DNA of 57,144 nt from the NCBI GenBank assembly GCA_025362035.1, contig JANYIN010000182.1:1-57144 (forward strand). The letters are read 5' to 3'. Shown in pieces: positions 8,785 to 18,152 of this stretch; position 1 is the first letter of the stretch, and each line of letters begins with the position of its first letter. The notes below the pieces were generated by a model, which saw only the letters and a program-made list of their open reading frames with translations, was not told the origin of the DNA and made no database searches. This stretch comes from Gemmatimonadaceae bacterium. Lineage in GTDB: Bacteria; Gemmatimonadota; Gemmatimonadetes; Gemmatimonadales; Gemmatimonadaceae. The translations under genes were made by a program, and so were the position numbers.

Positions 8785-9759
8785 TTACCTCGTCTCACCC
8801 TCGAGCGCCTCGACGACTGCCCACGCCAGTAGCGGCACCATGATTTCATGGTGTCCGGTGATCTCGTAGCCCTTGCCGCTTTGCAGCGTCGGTCGCTGCA
8901 CGACGTTCACGCGCGGGCGGTAGTGGCGCTGCATGTCGAGATCGACGGTAGTGAAGTGTTGCGGCTTGCCGTCGTCCAGATTGCGAGCGATGGTGAGGGC
9001 CTTGAGGAACACCTCAGGCATGATCACCGCACTTCCCAGGTTCAGCACCACCCCGCCGTCATCTATGCTGACCAGGGAATGGGCGAGTCGTCGAAAGTCG
9101 CGGTGGCTCGTGTCGCCGATCGCGGCGCCGTTCGCGGCCGGATGCTGATGAATGATCTCCGCGCCTAGCGCCGCGTGCACCGTGACGGGGACGCCAAGGC
9201 GTCGCGCATGGAGCATCAGCGACAATTCCGGATTCGCCAAGTGCGGTGCCTCGTCGAGCGCGAGTCCGAGCGCCTCGCCCATCCCCCGTTGCTCGCGCAT
9301 GCCCCGGACGAATGCCGCGTTCATCTCGCTACCGGTCTCGTGCGCCATACCGAAGGTGCCGCGTTCGAGGCCGGCGGCCACGTCCTCCGAGGTCGCTCCG
9401 AAGCGCGCGATTTCGAAGTCGTGGATGGCCGCGGAGCCGTTCATCGCGACGTGCGTGATCACCCGCCGTCGCAGCAGGTCGATCAGGACCGGTGCCAGAC
9501 CGGTCTTCACGATATGCCCGCCGAGCATCACGACCACGCCACGCTCGCGGCGCGCGGCATGGGCGATGGCCGACACCACGGCCCGAAAGTCCCGGGCGAC
9601 GAGTACGTCCGGCAGCGCATTGAGAAACGCACCGAACGAGTGGTCGCCGTTTGGCGGGTGCGCAAAGTCGCGCGCGCTCACCTTGTTGGGACGGACCGCC
9701 ACGGGAACGGTACGCACGTTGGCGAGGTTCGCCTCGCCGTACACGTCGGGGGCTGTCAC
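8785..9759 (-). CDS. Conserved protein, possibly deoxyhypusine-synthase-like
   Basis: The 324-residue product is probably cytoplasmic. It has a glycine-rich Rossmann-like core, GGHIVKTGLAPVLIDLL and MNGSAAIHDFEIA, then ATSEDVAAGLERGTFGM and GGVVLNLGSAVIMPEVF. This arrangement resembles the deoxyhypusine synthase fold but I cannot assign activity. No signal peptide is seen. The start is a GTG overlapping the DUF3108 gene's stop (GTGA), so the two are translationally coupled. Its neighbours are a DUF3108 protein and a glycosyltransferase, suggesting an envelope-related role; that is inference. It is a well-formed gene with no sign of decay. Confidence 0.6.
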   Translation of the reverse strand: MTAPDVYGEANLANVRTVPVAVRPNKVSARDFAHPPNGDHSFGAFLNALPDVLVARDFRAVVSAIAHAARRERGVVVMLGGHIVKTGLAPVLIDLLRRRVITHVAMNGSAAIHDFEIARFGATSEDVAAGLERGTFGMAHETGSEMNAAFVRGMREQRGMGEALGLALDEAPHLANPELSLMLHARRLGVPVTVHAALGAEIIHQHPAANGAAIGDTSHRDFRRLAHSLVSIDDGGVVLNLGSAVIMPEVFLKALTIARNLDDGKPQHFTTVDLDMQRHYRPRVNVVQRPTLQSGKGYEITGHHEIMVPLLAWAVVEALEGETR

Positions 9760-10538
9760 CGAAGTGGGGTCGCTGACCCGGCCTGCACGTGATGGTACGA
9801 TGTCAGATACAGGTTGATGGACCCGAACGGGAGACCGGACTTCATCTGCAGCATGATGTGGCTCGCGTCGTCGGAAAGCCAGATTTCGGCGTGACCGTTC
9901 TCGCTGAATATGCCTGGCGTCTTGATGATGGGCTGCAGGACGATTGCGCTGAATCTGCCCGCCGGAACGGTAATGGTGTCCCGACGCACGACCTTGATCG
10001 TGACCGGATTGCGATCGGGCTTGAAATAGCGGTCGAACGAGTAGGTCTGGCCCACGACGAGCGGAATGCTTCGGATGAAATACAGGAACGCGCCGTCGTC
10101 CAGGGGGCTCTTGACGCTGGCCTGTGCGGAATCGCGATCTTCGGTGTAGACGCCCCGTTCCGGAAACATGTTGTACGTGTGCTCCACGTCCCGGCGTCCT
10201 TCGTTCTGGTCCTTTCTGAATCGGAGCGAGTTGCCGGTGGCCCGGTCGATCCAGCTTTCAAATGTATCATCGACGTTGTACACGAACCGCAGTCCCGCGT
10301 GTACCTGGAAAACGGTGTGCCACGTCTCGCGTCCGCGAACGTCCTGAATGCCCGCGACCTCCATGGAGCCAGAGCCGACGTGGAGCTTGCCGAAGCGGAC
10401 GTCGTATTCGAGGTACTCGCCCACGCCATACGGCACGTGCATCGCCTCGTCTTTGCCATCCTGCGCGTACGACGCCGCGGCGAGAATGACGACGAGGGCC
10501 AACGCAATTCCACTGGCGCGACGGCGCAGCGACGTCAT
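9756..10538 (-). CDS. Exported DUF3108-type protein
   Basis: The 260-residue product starts with a basic, hydrophobic signal peptide (TSLRRRASGIALALVVILAAASYAQ). The mature part has the DUF3108 pattern: GEYLEYDVRFGKLHVGSG, RETWHTVFQVHAGLRFVYNVDDTFESW, and a C-terminal FGSINLYLTSY. DUF3108 proteins are beta-rich periplasmic proteins of poorly known function. I chose the ATG at 10538, which overlaps the upstream glycosyltransferase stop (ATGA), over an ORF start 24 codons upstream. It is the middle gene of a three-gene coupled set. Confidence 0.75.
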   Translation of the reverse strand: MTSLRRRASGIALALVVILAAASYAQDGKDEAMHVPYGVGEYLEYDVRFGKLHVGSGSMEVAGIQDVRGRETWHTVFQVHAGLRFVYNVDDTFESWIDRATGNSLRFRKDQNEGRRDVEHTYNMFPERGVYTEDRDSAQASVKSPLDDGAFLYFIRSIPLVVGQTYSFDRYFKPDRNPVTIKVVRRDTITVPAGRFSAIVLQPIIKTPGIFSENGHAEIWLSDDASHIMLQMKSGLPFGSINLYLTSYHHVQAGSATPLR

Positions 10539-11284
10539 GCGCGGCTGGCGCGGACGCTCCGACCGCGGGCACTGCGCGCGAAACGAAACAGATTCAGCGC
10601 GTCGCTCCACGTCCGAACGCGCGTCTCGCGCTCCCGCACATCGTAGCGCGGCGCGAGTTGCACGCTTTCAATGCGGCGCGCGTGCGGGCCGGCGCGCAGC
10701 AGGAGGTCCACGTTGGCGCTCCATCCGCCGCCCGTGACGAGAGGATCGTTTCCACGTTCCTTGATGAGGTCGCGGATGACCGAGACACGAATGAGGCGAA
10801 GCGAGCCAAACGGATCCCGGACACCCGCCACCGAGACGAACGGGCGCACGACCCACGGCGCCAAGCGCCGGAGGGTGCGCACTGGCTGGGGTACCGTGAG
10901 CGGGTCTGCGGGGCGTTCCCCCACCACGATGTCGGCGCCGCCATCGAAGCGCTTGATCAGCTCAGGCAGTCCCTCCGGCTGATCCGTGAAGTCCGCCTGC
11001 AGCAGCACGACCGCGTCGCGACGCGGATACCGCGTACGGCGGGACGCTTCGCGGCAGAGGGCGTCCACGGCCGCCGCATAGCCGACACGGACGCCTCCCA
11101 GCACCGTCAGAGGCATGACCTTGTGGTACGGCTCGAGCGTGGCGGCCGTTGCGTCGGTGCTGCCGTCATCGTAGACGATGACCTCGTATTCGCGGGGCTG
11201 GTCCTGAAACACCTTGCGCAGCCGCCACAGCAGGAGACCAACGGTGGGAGCCTCGTTGTACGTCGGAATGCAGAAGTACAGCAC
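10535..11284 (-). CDS. Family 2 glycosyltransferase
   Basis: This enzyme should transfer a sugar from a nucleotide donor, probably to a lipid carrier or envelope glycan. The GT2 fold starts LYFCIPTYNEAPTVG and has VIVYDDGSTDATA with the donor-binding Asp pair and LLQADFTDQPEG. No C-terminal membrane helices are seen, so it is of the soluble polyprenol-phosphate-mannosyltransferase-like size (249 residues). The frame is open back to 11530, but the GTG at 11284 gives the normal N-terminus and has GAGGA close upstream. It is followed by two genes coupled by 4-nt overlaps. Confidence 0.82.
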   Translation of the reverse strand: MLYFCIPTYNEAPTVGLLLWRLRKVFQDQPREYEVIVYDDGSTDATAATLEPYHKVMPLTVLGGVRVGYAAAVDALCREASRRTRYPRRDAVVLLQADFTDQPEGLPELIKRFDGGADIVVGERPADPLTVPQPVRTLRRLAPWVVRPFVSVAGVRDPFGSLRLIRVSVIRDLIKERGNDPLVTGGGWSANVDLLLRAGPHARRIESVQLAPRYDVRERETRVRTWSDALNLFRFARSARGRSVRASRA

Positions 11285-11485
11285 TGGTCCTCGTGAACGC
11301 GTGAGGGTGGGTCGGGGAAAGTTAGGCGCGTCTCCGTGACGCTCGCCACCCTCGACGAAGTTCGCGGGGCTGCTGAATGATACTCCGCACGCACCGTCGC
11401 GTTCGGGACGGGCGCGTGAACGACTGCCGCGAATTGGGGTCACGGCAGCACACGAGCGCGGCGAGTGCCAGGAATGTCGCCACTC

Positions 11486-11512
11486 CCGTTCTGGTTCGTC
11501 GATCCAGAACGG
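11486..11512. promoter_or_regulatory. 9-bp inverted repeat, candidate operator
   Basis: CCGTTCTGG is followed after 9 nt by its perfect complement CCAGAACGG. It sits about 60 nt before the plus-strand gene at 11572, in the divergent region between that gene and the glycosyltransferase. The half-sites and spacing fit a dimeric repressor site or a short hairpin. It is not followed by a T-run, so a terminator is unlikely. Confidence 0.45.
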
Positions 11513-11571
11513 CCTCCGTGATGCCGACACTGTGAAGAAACGATGGATCAGCCAATGACCGGAGGTGGAAC

Positions 11572-12300
11572 GTGATTCTCGCAGATACGCGCCATCATCT
11601 CACGCGCGACGACGCGGCACTGGCCGCGCGGCTGATCTGCCGCGATTCAGGCGAACTCGCGGAAGTGGAGCAGCAGCTAGGCGATCGCGGCATCGATTCC
11701 GTGCTCGATGATCCGCGCCTCCCCACCGCGCTCCTCCGATCGAGTCAGGGCGCGTGCGCGTCGCTACGGCTGTTCGTGTACGTCATGGTGCGGCAGGCAC
11801 TCCGTCGCGTCGGCGAGGAGGATCGCATGCTCGCCGACTACGCCGCATCGATTTTTCTGCATTTCGGGGAGCGCGACCGCGCGCACCGCGTGGCGCCGTC
11901 GGACGATCAGGTGTACGTCACGCTCGCCGATCTCGCCGCAGACGTGGACGATCCGGACGGGCGCCGGAGTTTTCTGGTGCGGACGCACCTGGGCAACTAC
12001 GCGCTCTGGCTCAGCGGGCTCTATCCGGACCACGTGGAGCATCGCCGGTGGCGACGCGGCGGTCCCGATCTGGAATACTACGAAGAGATGGGGGCTCGCG
12101 GCTTCCGTCTGGCTGCGGACCATCGGCTCGCGGCCGACCATGGGCTGGCGACGCTCTATGCCACGGCCGCGGAACGCTTCGGGCTCCTGCGCGCGGCGCT
12201 CAATGACGTAAGCGACGCTCTACTTTTCCCTCATGGACATTCGCCCGAGCGGCTGATGCGCCAGGTGACGAACGAAGCGCGCTGGCGTCGTCTGAACTGA
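11572..12300 (+). CDS. Hypothetical protein, mostly helical
   Basis: The product has 242 residues. The start is a GTG with a strong GGAGGTGG shortly upstream. The sequence looks largely alpha-helical and rich in Arg, Ala, Asp and Leu, with motifs such as LRLFVYVMVRQALRRVGEEDR and RTHLGNYALWLSGLYPDHVEHRR (the latter in two parts). No signal peptide or membrane segment is seen. I recognise no family. Its last 101 nt overlap the 3' end of the convergent hydrolase gene. Confidence 0.65.
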   Translation: MILADTRHHLTRDDAALAARLICRDSGELAEVEQQLGDRGIDSVLDDPRLPTALLRSSQGACASLRLFVYVMVRQALRRVGEEDRMLADYAASIFLHFGERDRAHRVAPSDDQVYVTLADLAADVDDPDGRRSFLVRTHLGNYALWLSGLYPDHVEHRRWRRGGPDLEYYEEMGARGFRLAADHRLAADHGLATLYATAAERFGLLRAALNDVSDALLFPHGHSPERLMRQVTNEARWRRLN

Positions 12301-13018
12301 CCCTGGCTCGATTCGCCGCCGCCGCGAACGCCGCGAAAAGGTCGCGATCCCACGGCTCTGGTGTATCAATGAGTTCTTCCGGATGCCATTGTACGCCAAC
12401 CATGCACCAGTCGTCGCCCTGCCACTCCACTCCTTCGATCACACCGTCTGGCGCGTGGGCTACTGCAGACAGTCCGGCCGCAAGTCGTCCGATCGCCTGA
12501 TGGTGAAACGAATTCACGGTGAGTTGCTGGGTACCGAGGGCCGCGGCGAGACGAGAGTCTGCCGTGACGTGCATGTCGTGCACGCGTTCATGCCGAGGCC
12601 AGTCTCCGTCGTGCGGCAGCGCGCCGGGCCACTGGGTGGGGATGTCCTGCACGAGGGTTCCGCCCAGCGCCACATTGACGACCTGGATACCGCGGCAGAT
12701 CGCGAGCGTGGGCAGGCATCGCGCCTGCGCCGCAAGGACGAGGGCGAGCTCCAGTGCGTCGCGTTCACGATGGACGTCGCCAAGGCGGTGATGCGGGAAC
12801 GCATCATACCGCTGCGGCTCGACGTCCTCGCCTCCGGTGAGCAGCAGACCGTCCATTCCATCCAGCAGGGAGTCGGCCTGCGCCGCGTCGATGACGGGAA
12901 GCATGTACGGGCGAAGTCCGACCGCGACCATGGCGTTTGCGTACGACGCATTGGCGCGAATGCGCAACACGCCGCGAATGACTTCCGTGGTGGCAGTGAC
13001 AGCGACGGGAGAGCGCAG
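12200..13018 (-). CDS. Gamma-glutamyl-GABA hydrolase-like class-I amidotransferase
   Basis: Peptidase C26/PuuD-type enzymes hydrolyse gamma-glutamyl amides. Visible are LLTGGEDVEP, the nucleophile Cys in AICRGIQVVN (about residue 108), and the His-Glu pair in GVQWHPEEL. No in-frame ATG, GTG or TTG precedes the required first strand (SPVAVTATTEV). The likely start is therefore a CTG at 13018 with GAGG close upstream; a GTG at 12970 would remove that strand. No putrescine-utilisation genes are nearby, so the substrate is open. The C-terminal part overlaps the convergent gene by 101 nt. Confidence 0.8.
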   Translation of the reverse strand: MRSPVAVTATTEVIRGVLRIRANASYANAMVAVGLRPYMLPVIDAAQADSLLDGMDGLLLTGGEDVEPQRYDAFPHHRLGDVHRERDALELALVLAAQARCLPTLAICRGIQVVNVALGGTLVQDIPTQWPGALPHDGDWPRHERVHDMHVTADSRLAAALGTQQLTVNSFHHQAIGRLAAGLSAVAHAPDGVIEGVEWQGDDWCMVGVQWHPEELIDTPEPWDRDLFAAFAAAANRARVSSDDASALRSSPGASAARANVHEGKVERRLRH

Positions 13019-13132
13019 ACGCCTCGATTGGTGGAGGTTGCCTTGAACGGAACGGTTCCTGTATCCTAAGCGCTCGCATCATTCGGCTCCAGCGCCGCGC
13101 GAACTGCCCTGCCCGCTCTCGCGAGACATCCC

Positions 13133-13717
13133 ATGTTCGAGTCGTTTCGTCAAGCATTGAACGAACTGATGGACCGCGCCACGCCGCCTGAGGTGCGTCG
13201 CGAGGGCCTCGCGCGCATGAAGGACACCTTGGTCATGGCCCGCATGGGACTCGACGACCTTCGAAAGGGGGTCACCATCACGCGGCAGCGATTGGACGCG
13301 GAACTCCGAGAGTTGGAGACCATGCGGCGCCGAAAAGGACTGGCAACCGGAATAAACGACCAGGAAACACTGGCGCTCGCGGAGAAATACGAGATGCACC
13401 ATTCGGAGCGCGCCGACGTACTCCGTCGAAAGCTGGAGGCGCAGGAAGCGGAGCTCGCGATCGCCGAACGAGACGTGGGGGAGATGACGGCGGAATTCAC
13501 GACCGCGATGGCCGGCGGCTCCGTGGCCGGCGGCTCCGTCGCCGGAGGAGCGCTGGGCGTGGACCGGGCGGCGAGGGCGGAAGCGGACGCCGTGATCGAC
13601 AACGGCACGAACGTGGCCGACGAGATCGACGCGATCGGACGAGCGGGAGCACGGGCGGCGCGAGAAGCAGAAGCCGACCGCCAGCTCGCCGAGTTGAAGC
13701 GCCGGATGGGGAAGTAG
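13133..13717 (+). CDS. Coiled-coil protein with Gly-Ser-Val repeat
   Basis: The 194-residue product is hydrophilic and almost entirely helical. Long heptad-like stretches run at about 35-125 and 145-190, rich in Arg, Glu and Ala. A flexible AGGSVAGGSVAGGA repeat at about 125-138 separates them. There is no signal peptide. It superficially recalls PspA-like coiled coils but lacks their N-terminal signature, so I leave it unnamed. It is 6 nt upstream of the outer-membrane barrel gene and probably co-transcribed with it. Confidence 0.65.
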   Translation: MFESFRQALNELMDRATPPEVRREGLARMKDTLVMARMGLDDLRKGVTITRQRLDAELRELETMRRRKGLATGINDQETLALAEKYEMHHSERADVLRRKLEAQEAELAIAERDVGEMTAEFTTAMAGGSVAGGSVAGGALGVDRAARAEADAVIDNGTNVADEIDAIGRAGARAAREAEADRQLAELKRRMGK

Positions 13718-13723
13718 CGCGCG

Positions 13724-15469
13724 GTGTGGAAGCACTTGCCGCCACGGGCGCTGTCGCTCGCGGTTCTGCCGTTCGCGTCCATATGGGGACAGCGTCCCGG
13801 ACCGCCCGCCAGGCCCCCTATTGCGCCGTCCGGCCGGCCGACCGTGCCGTGCACCGGCCAGCGCATCGACGATATCGTGGTGTTCTCCACCGCACCGTCG
13901 GTGGCGAACCTGAAACGCGTGCCGGTGATCGCGACCATCGCGCGCACCGTGCACATGACCACCAAGCCCGAAGTGATCCGCCGGTATCTGCTGCTCGAAC
14001 CAGGGGCGCCATGTTCCGAGCTGAGGCGCGCGGAATCCGAGCGCATTCTCCGAGCGCAGCCCTTCATCACTGACGCGGATGTGTTCGTCATCGAGAACGA
14101 CGGCGGGGGCGTCGATCTCGAGGTCCGGACGAGCGACGAGGCGTCGATCGTGATTGGCGGAAGCTTTCGCGCCCGGTCGCCGATCGTCCCATTTCTACTG
14201 CTTGGAAACGCGAATCTTGGTGGCGAAGGAGTGTTCCTGTCCGGCTCGTGGCGCAACGGCGACGGATTTCGCGACGCCTTCGCGGGACGGCTCACGGATC
14301 ACCAGTTCCTTGGCCGCCCCTGGGAACTCAATCTCGAGGGCGAGCGAGCTTCGTTGGGTGGTTCGTGGCGCGCTGACTGGAAAAAGCCCTTTCTCACCGA
14401 TCTCCAGCGCACCGCATGGCGCATCCGAGGCGGCATGATGAAGGGCTACAACGAGCTGCGTCTGCCCAATGGCGACGTTCCCACGATCGCGCTGGAACGT
14501 TCCTTCTTCGACATCGGCGGCATCGTGCGCGTCGGCCAACCCGGCCGGCTGGGACTCTTCGGTCTTTCGCTGTCCGGGGACGACGAGAATCCGGGCAATC
14601 GCTTGATCATTCCGGAACGCGGGGTCTTTCGGGACATCGGCCCGTCGCCGGTCGCGTATTCGCCCCATCGCATCGCCAGGGCCAACCTGCTGGCGGGCAT
14701 CCGTGACATTTCGTTCATGCGCACGGAAGGGCTGGACGCCCTGACCGCCACGCAGGACGTTGCGCTCGGCTTTCAACTGGGCACTCAGGTGGGCCGGTCG
14801 CTGTCCGCGCTCGGATCGCGGGAGGATGACGTCTTTCTCGCCGCGGACTTCTACCTCGGCATCTCCACTGGCGTCAGCACGCTGCGCATCCAGGCGCAGG
14901 GAGAAGGACGTCGCGGAATCGGGTCGTCACCCTGGGACGGCGTGCTCTCAACGGGGCGCCTGACGCACTATGTCAAGCTCTCGCCGAATCACCTGAACCA
15001 GGTGACCGTGGAATGGAGCGGCGGCTTCCGTCAACGCATTCCGTTTCAATTGTTGTTCGGTCTGCCCGACGGCGGCGTGCGCGGCTTCGAGAAATCGGGA
15101 CTGGGTGGCGGTCAGCGCGTGGTGGCTCGGATGGAACAGCGCTACGTCTTGGGCCGCGTCTTCGACGTGGCGGACGCCGGCGTGGCCTTCTTCAGCGATC
15201 TGGGGCGGCAATGGGCCGGTGACGTGCCGCTCGGGCTCTCCACCGGGTACAAGTCATCCGTGGGTATCAGCCTGCTGGCCGCACTGCCCCCGCGCTCCTC
15301 GCGCATGTGGCGCGCCGATTTCGCCGTGCCGGCCAGTGGCGGCGCGAATTCGCGCTGGACGCTCCGGCTCACGAACGTGGACCGCACGCAATTCGTGTTT
15401 CGTGAGCCGAGGGATGTGGACGAGGGACGCGAGTTGACGGTGCCGTCGTCGATTTTCGCGTGGCCGTGA
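13724..15469 (+). CDS. Outer-membrane beta-barrel protein, BamA/TamA-like
   Basis: The 581-residue product starts at a GTG and has a signal peptide (LSLAVLPFASIWGQ). A POTRA-like domain follows at about 60-140 (KPEVIRRYLLLEPGAPCSELR, ADVFVIENDGGGVDLEVR). The rest is alternating beta-strand sequence typical of a 16-strand Omp85-type barrel, with aromatic girdle residues. It has a single POTRA-like domain, so it is shorter than BamA and may be a TamA-like or patatin-associated type. Whether it assembles proteins or transports them cannot be told. The coiled-coil gene lies immediately upstream. Confidence 0.7.
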   Translation: MWKHLPPRALSLAVLPFASIWGQRPGPPARPPIAPSGRPTVPCTGQRIDDIVVFSTAPSVANLKRVPVIATIARTVHMTTKPEVIRRYLLLEPGAPCSELRRAESERILRAQPFITDADVFVIENDGGGVDLEVRTSDEASIVIGGSFRARSPIVPFLLLGNANLGGEGVFLSGSWRNGDGFRDAFAGRLTDHQFLGRPWELNLEGERASLGGSWRADWKKPFLTDLQRTAWRIRGGMMKGYNELRLPNGDVPTIALERSFFDIGGIVRVGQPGRLGLFGLSLSGDDENPGNRLIIPERGVFRDIGPSPVAYSPHRIARANLLAGIRDISFMRTEGLDALTATQDVALGFQLGTQVGRSLSALGSREDDVFLAADFYLGISTGVSTLRIQAQGEGRRGIGSSPWDGVLSTGRLTHYVKLSPNHLNQVTVEWSGGFRQRIPFQLLFGLPDGGVRGFEKSGLGGGQRVVARMEQRYVLGRVFDVADAGVAFFSDLGRQWAGDVPLGLSTGYKSSVGISLLAALPPRSSRMWRADFAVPASGGANSRWTLRLTNVDRTQFVFREPRDVDEGRELTVPSSIFAWP

Positions 15470-15495
15470 GCGAAGGGCGCGTCAGCAACCCTGCA

Positions 15496-17052
15496 TCAAA
15501 TTGCACGACTCCGCATCATGCGACGAATTGGAACGACGAGCAGCGCCAAGGCAAAGGACGCGACGAACAATGACGTTGCCGTGCGCTGGAACAGCGCGGG
15601 CATCTCGGCAAGCTTCTCGGGATCGACGTTCCCGCCGATGAGACCCGCCACCAGGTTGCCAAGGGCGATGGACATGAACCACACCCCCATCATCTGACCA
15701 ACGAATCGATGGGGCGCGAGCTTGGTGACGGTACTGAGTCCCACGGGGCTCAACGCGAGCTCGCCGACCACCTGCAGCAGGTACGTCACGAGCAGCCAGA
15801 CCATCGACACGCGCACGCCGTTTCCACCGCCCGCAATCACATGGTTCGTGGCGGCGACCATGATCAGGTACGATACGCCCGCGGAAAAGAGTGCGAACGC
15901 AAACTTGGTGGGACTCGACAGGTCGATGCCACGCTTCGCGAGTCCGAGCCACACCGCTGCGAACACCGGCGACAGCGCGATGACGAAGAACGGCGTCGCC
16001 GACTGCAGCCAGAGGGTCGGCATCTCCCAGCCGAAGATGTGACGGTCGGTGAAGTCACGCGCGAACAGGTTCAGCGATGTGGGCGCCTGCTCGTACGCCG
16101 ACCAGAACGTGGCTGAGAACACGAAGAGGACAACGATCACCACCGTACGCTTGAGTTCGTCCCTGTCCAATCCGGCCCACAAGAAGAGATACAGGAAGTA
16201 GGACACGGCCAGCACGCCGATGAAGATCGTCATGTTCTCGGCGATCTTGACAGGGTTCACCGGGACCACGCCCACCATCGCGAGCGCCACGACCACCGCG
16301 GCGAGCGATAAGCCCACGAGCGTGATGGTGCGCACGCGTCGTTGCTGCTCGGGCCCCACCGACGGCGACAGTCCGATTGGTCCGAGACTCGCACCCTCGC
16401 GTGTTCGGAACACGATCAGCCCGAACAGCATGCCGACGCCCGCCGCACCGAATCCCCAGTGCCAGCCCACCCGCTCGCCGAGCGCGCCGGTGATGAACGG
16501 CGCGATGAACGCGCCGAGGTTGATGCCCATGTAGAAAATCGAGAATCCTGAGTCGCGCCGCGCGCCACCCTCGGGATAGAGATCGCCGACAATCGCGGAG
16601 ATGTTCGGCTTGAGCATCCCTGTTCCCATCACGATGAGAATCAGGCCTAGAAAGAACGCCTGGCGGGCGAAGACCGCCGAAAGCGCAATGGCCAGGTGGC
16701 CCAGGGCGATCAGCACGCCGCCGTAGAAGATCGAACGCCGGAGCCCCAGCCAGCGATCCGCGATCCACCCGCCCGGCAGCGACGCGAGATACACCGACGA
16801 GGCATAGATGCCAACAATCGCCGCCGCCGATTCGCGGGAAAAGCCGAAGCCGCCGCTCGACATCGCGGCCGTCATGAACAGGATCAGGAGCGGTCTGATT
16901 CCGTAGTACGAGAATCGCTCCCACATCTCGGTAAAGAACAGGGTGGACAGGCCGCCGGGCTGCCCAAAGAAGCTGCGGTCATCTGTAATGCGCCGGACGT
17001 CGTCCGGCGCGTTCCCCATCGCCGGCGCCGTTGCCCCTGGAGTCGCGGTCAT
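15496..17052 (-). CDS. Proton-coupled peptide transporter (POT/PTR2 family)
   Basis: This 518-residue inner-membrane protein imports di- and tripeptides with protons. The proton-coupling ExxERFxYYG motif is present at about 42-51 ([10 protein letters not shown]), with the ADRWLG loop and the PTR2 signature FYMGINLGA. About 12-14 hydrophobic helices are visible. The frame is open to 17289, but the ATG at 17052 overlaps the stop of the ABC ATPase gene (ATGA) and gives the normal N-terminus. It is therefore the last gene of the peptide ABC operon. Confidence 0.92.
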   Translation of the reverse strand: MTATPGATAPAMGNAPDDVRRITDDRSFFGQPGGLSTLFFTEMWERFSYYGIRPLLILFMTAAMSSGGFGFSRESAAAIVGIYASSVYLASLPGGWIADRWLGLRRSIFYGGVLIALGHLAIALSAVFARQAFFLGLILIVMGTGMLKPNISAIVGDLYPEGGARRDSGFSIFYMGINLGAFIAPFITGALGERVGWHWGFGAAGVGMLFGLIVFRTREGASLGPIGLSPSVGPEQQRRVRTITLVGLSLAAVVVALAMVGVVPVNPVKIAENMTIFIGVLAVSYFLYLFLWAGLDRDELKRTVVIVVLFVFSATFWSAYEQAPTSLNLFARDFTDRHIFGWEMPTLWLQSATPFFVIALSPVFAAVWLGLAKRGIDLSSPTKFAFALFSAGVSYLIMVAATNHVIAGGGNGVRVSMVWLLVTYLLQVVGELALSPVGLSTVTKLAPHRFVGQMMGVWFMSIALGNLVAGLIGGNVDPEKLAEMPALFQRTATSLFVASFALALLVVPIRRMMRSRAI

Positions 17053-18152
17053 TCGCTCGCTGGAGAGGAGTGGGAAGTATCGAGGCTGCGGTGGAGTGCT
17101 GCGCGCGGAATGTAGAACTCGGGCGGCGATGCGCCACCGGCCGCACGTTGCGCCTCCCAGCTCACCGCCGTGGGCGTCTGCTTGATGCACGCCGCCCAAT
17201 GCCCGGGCGCCTTCTCCTCCAGCGGAGGTACGATTGCGGCACAGGCCGCATCGCGCGCTGGATGCTGACATCGCGGATGAAAGACGCAACCCGACGGCGG
17301 GTTGGCGGGCGACGGCACGTCGCCCGCGAGAAGGATGCGCTCGCGCTTGACGCCGGGATCCGGCGCGGGCACTGCCGACAGCAGCGCCTGCGTATACGGC
17401 ATCGTCGGAGTGCTGAACAGGGCGTCAACGGGCGCGTGCTCGACGATATGGCCCAGATACATCACCGCGACCCGGTCCGCGATGTGCTCCACCACAGAGA
17501 GGTCGTGTGCGATGAACAGGTAGGCGAGCCCGCGATCTCGCTGCAGATCCTGAAGCAGATTCACCACTTGGGCCTGGACGCTCACGTCCAGCGCACTGAC
17601 CGGCTCGTCGCACACGATGAAGCGTGGTTCCACGGACAGTGCGCGGGCGATGCCGACGCGTTGCCGCTGCCCGCCTGAGAATTCATGGGGGTAGCGAGTG
17701 GCATACTCCGGCCGCAGGCCGACTTCCTCGAGCAGTTGGCGGACACGCGCATCCGCTGCGGACCCCTCGGCAAGACGATGAATCGTCAGCCCCTCGCGCA
17801 CGATCGCGCCGATGGACATGCGCGGATTGAGTGACGAAAAGGGATCCTGAAAGACGATTTGCATCTTGCGGCGCACTCGGCGCAGGTCGCCGGCTCCAAG
17901 CGCCAACAAGTCGTCGCCTTCGAAGTACACGGAACCCGATGTGGGCTCGACGAGCCGAAGCACGGCGCGGCCAGTGGTGGACTTGCCGCACCCGGATTCT
18001 CCCACGAGGGCCAGCGTTTCGCCCGCCGCGACGTCGAAGGAGACCCCGTCCACGGCGCGAACCTGGCCGCTGATGTTCCCGAACACTCCCCGCTTGATCG
18101 GGAAGTACTTCGTCAGGTCACGAACGACGAGCAATGGTTGGTCGTGCGTCAT
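17049..18152 (-). CDS. dppF: Peptide ABC transporter ATP-binding protein (DppF-like)
   Basis: One of two cytoplasmic ATPases for peptide import. Walker A is [11 protein letters not shown], the ABC signature is [15 protein letters not shown] and Walker B is [12 protein letters not shown]. The C-terminal oligopeptide-transporter region includes [17 protein letters not shown], with cysteines seen in Dpp/Opp ATPases. The 367 residues fit. The start overlaps the dppD stop (ATGA), and its own stop overlaps the POT gene. The tail beyond the cysteine cluster is longer than usual. Confidence 0.93.
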   Translation of the reverse strand: MTHDQPLLVVRDLTKYFPIKRGVFGNISGQVRAVDGVSFDVAAGETLALVGESGCGKSTTGRAVLRLVEPTSGSVYFEGDDLLALGAGDLRRVRRKMQIVFQDPFSSLNPRMSIGAIVREGLTIHRLAEGSAADARVRQLLEEVGLRPEYATRYPHEFSGGQRQRVGIARALSVEPRFIVCDEPVSALDVSVQAQVVNLLQDLQRDRGLAYLFIAHDLSVVEHIADRVAVMYLGHIVEHAPVDALFSTPTMPYTQALLSAVPAPDPGVKRERILLAGDVPSPANPPSGCVFHPRCQHPARDAACAAIVPPLEEKAPGHWAACIKQTPTAVSWEAQRAAGGASPPEFYIPRAALHRSLDTSHSSPASE

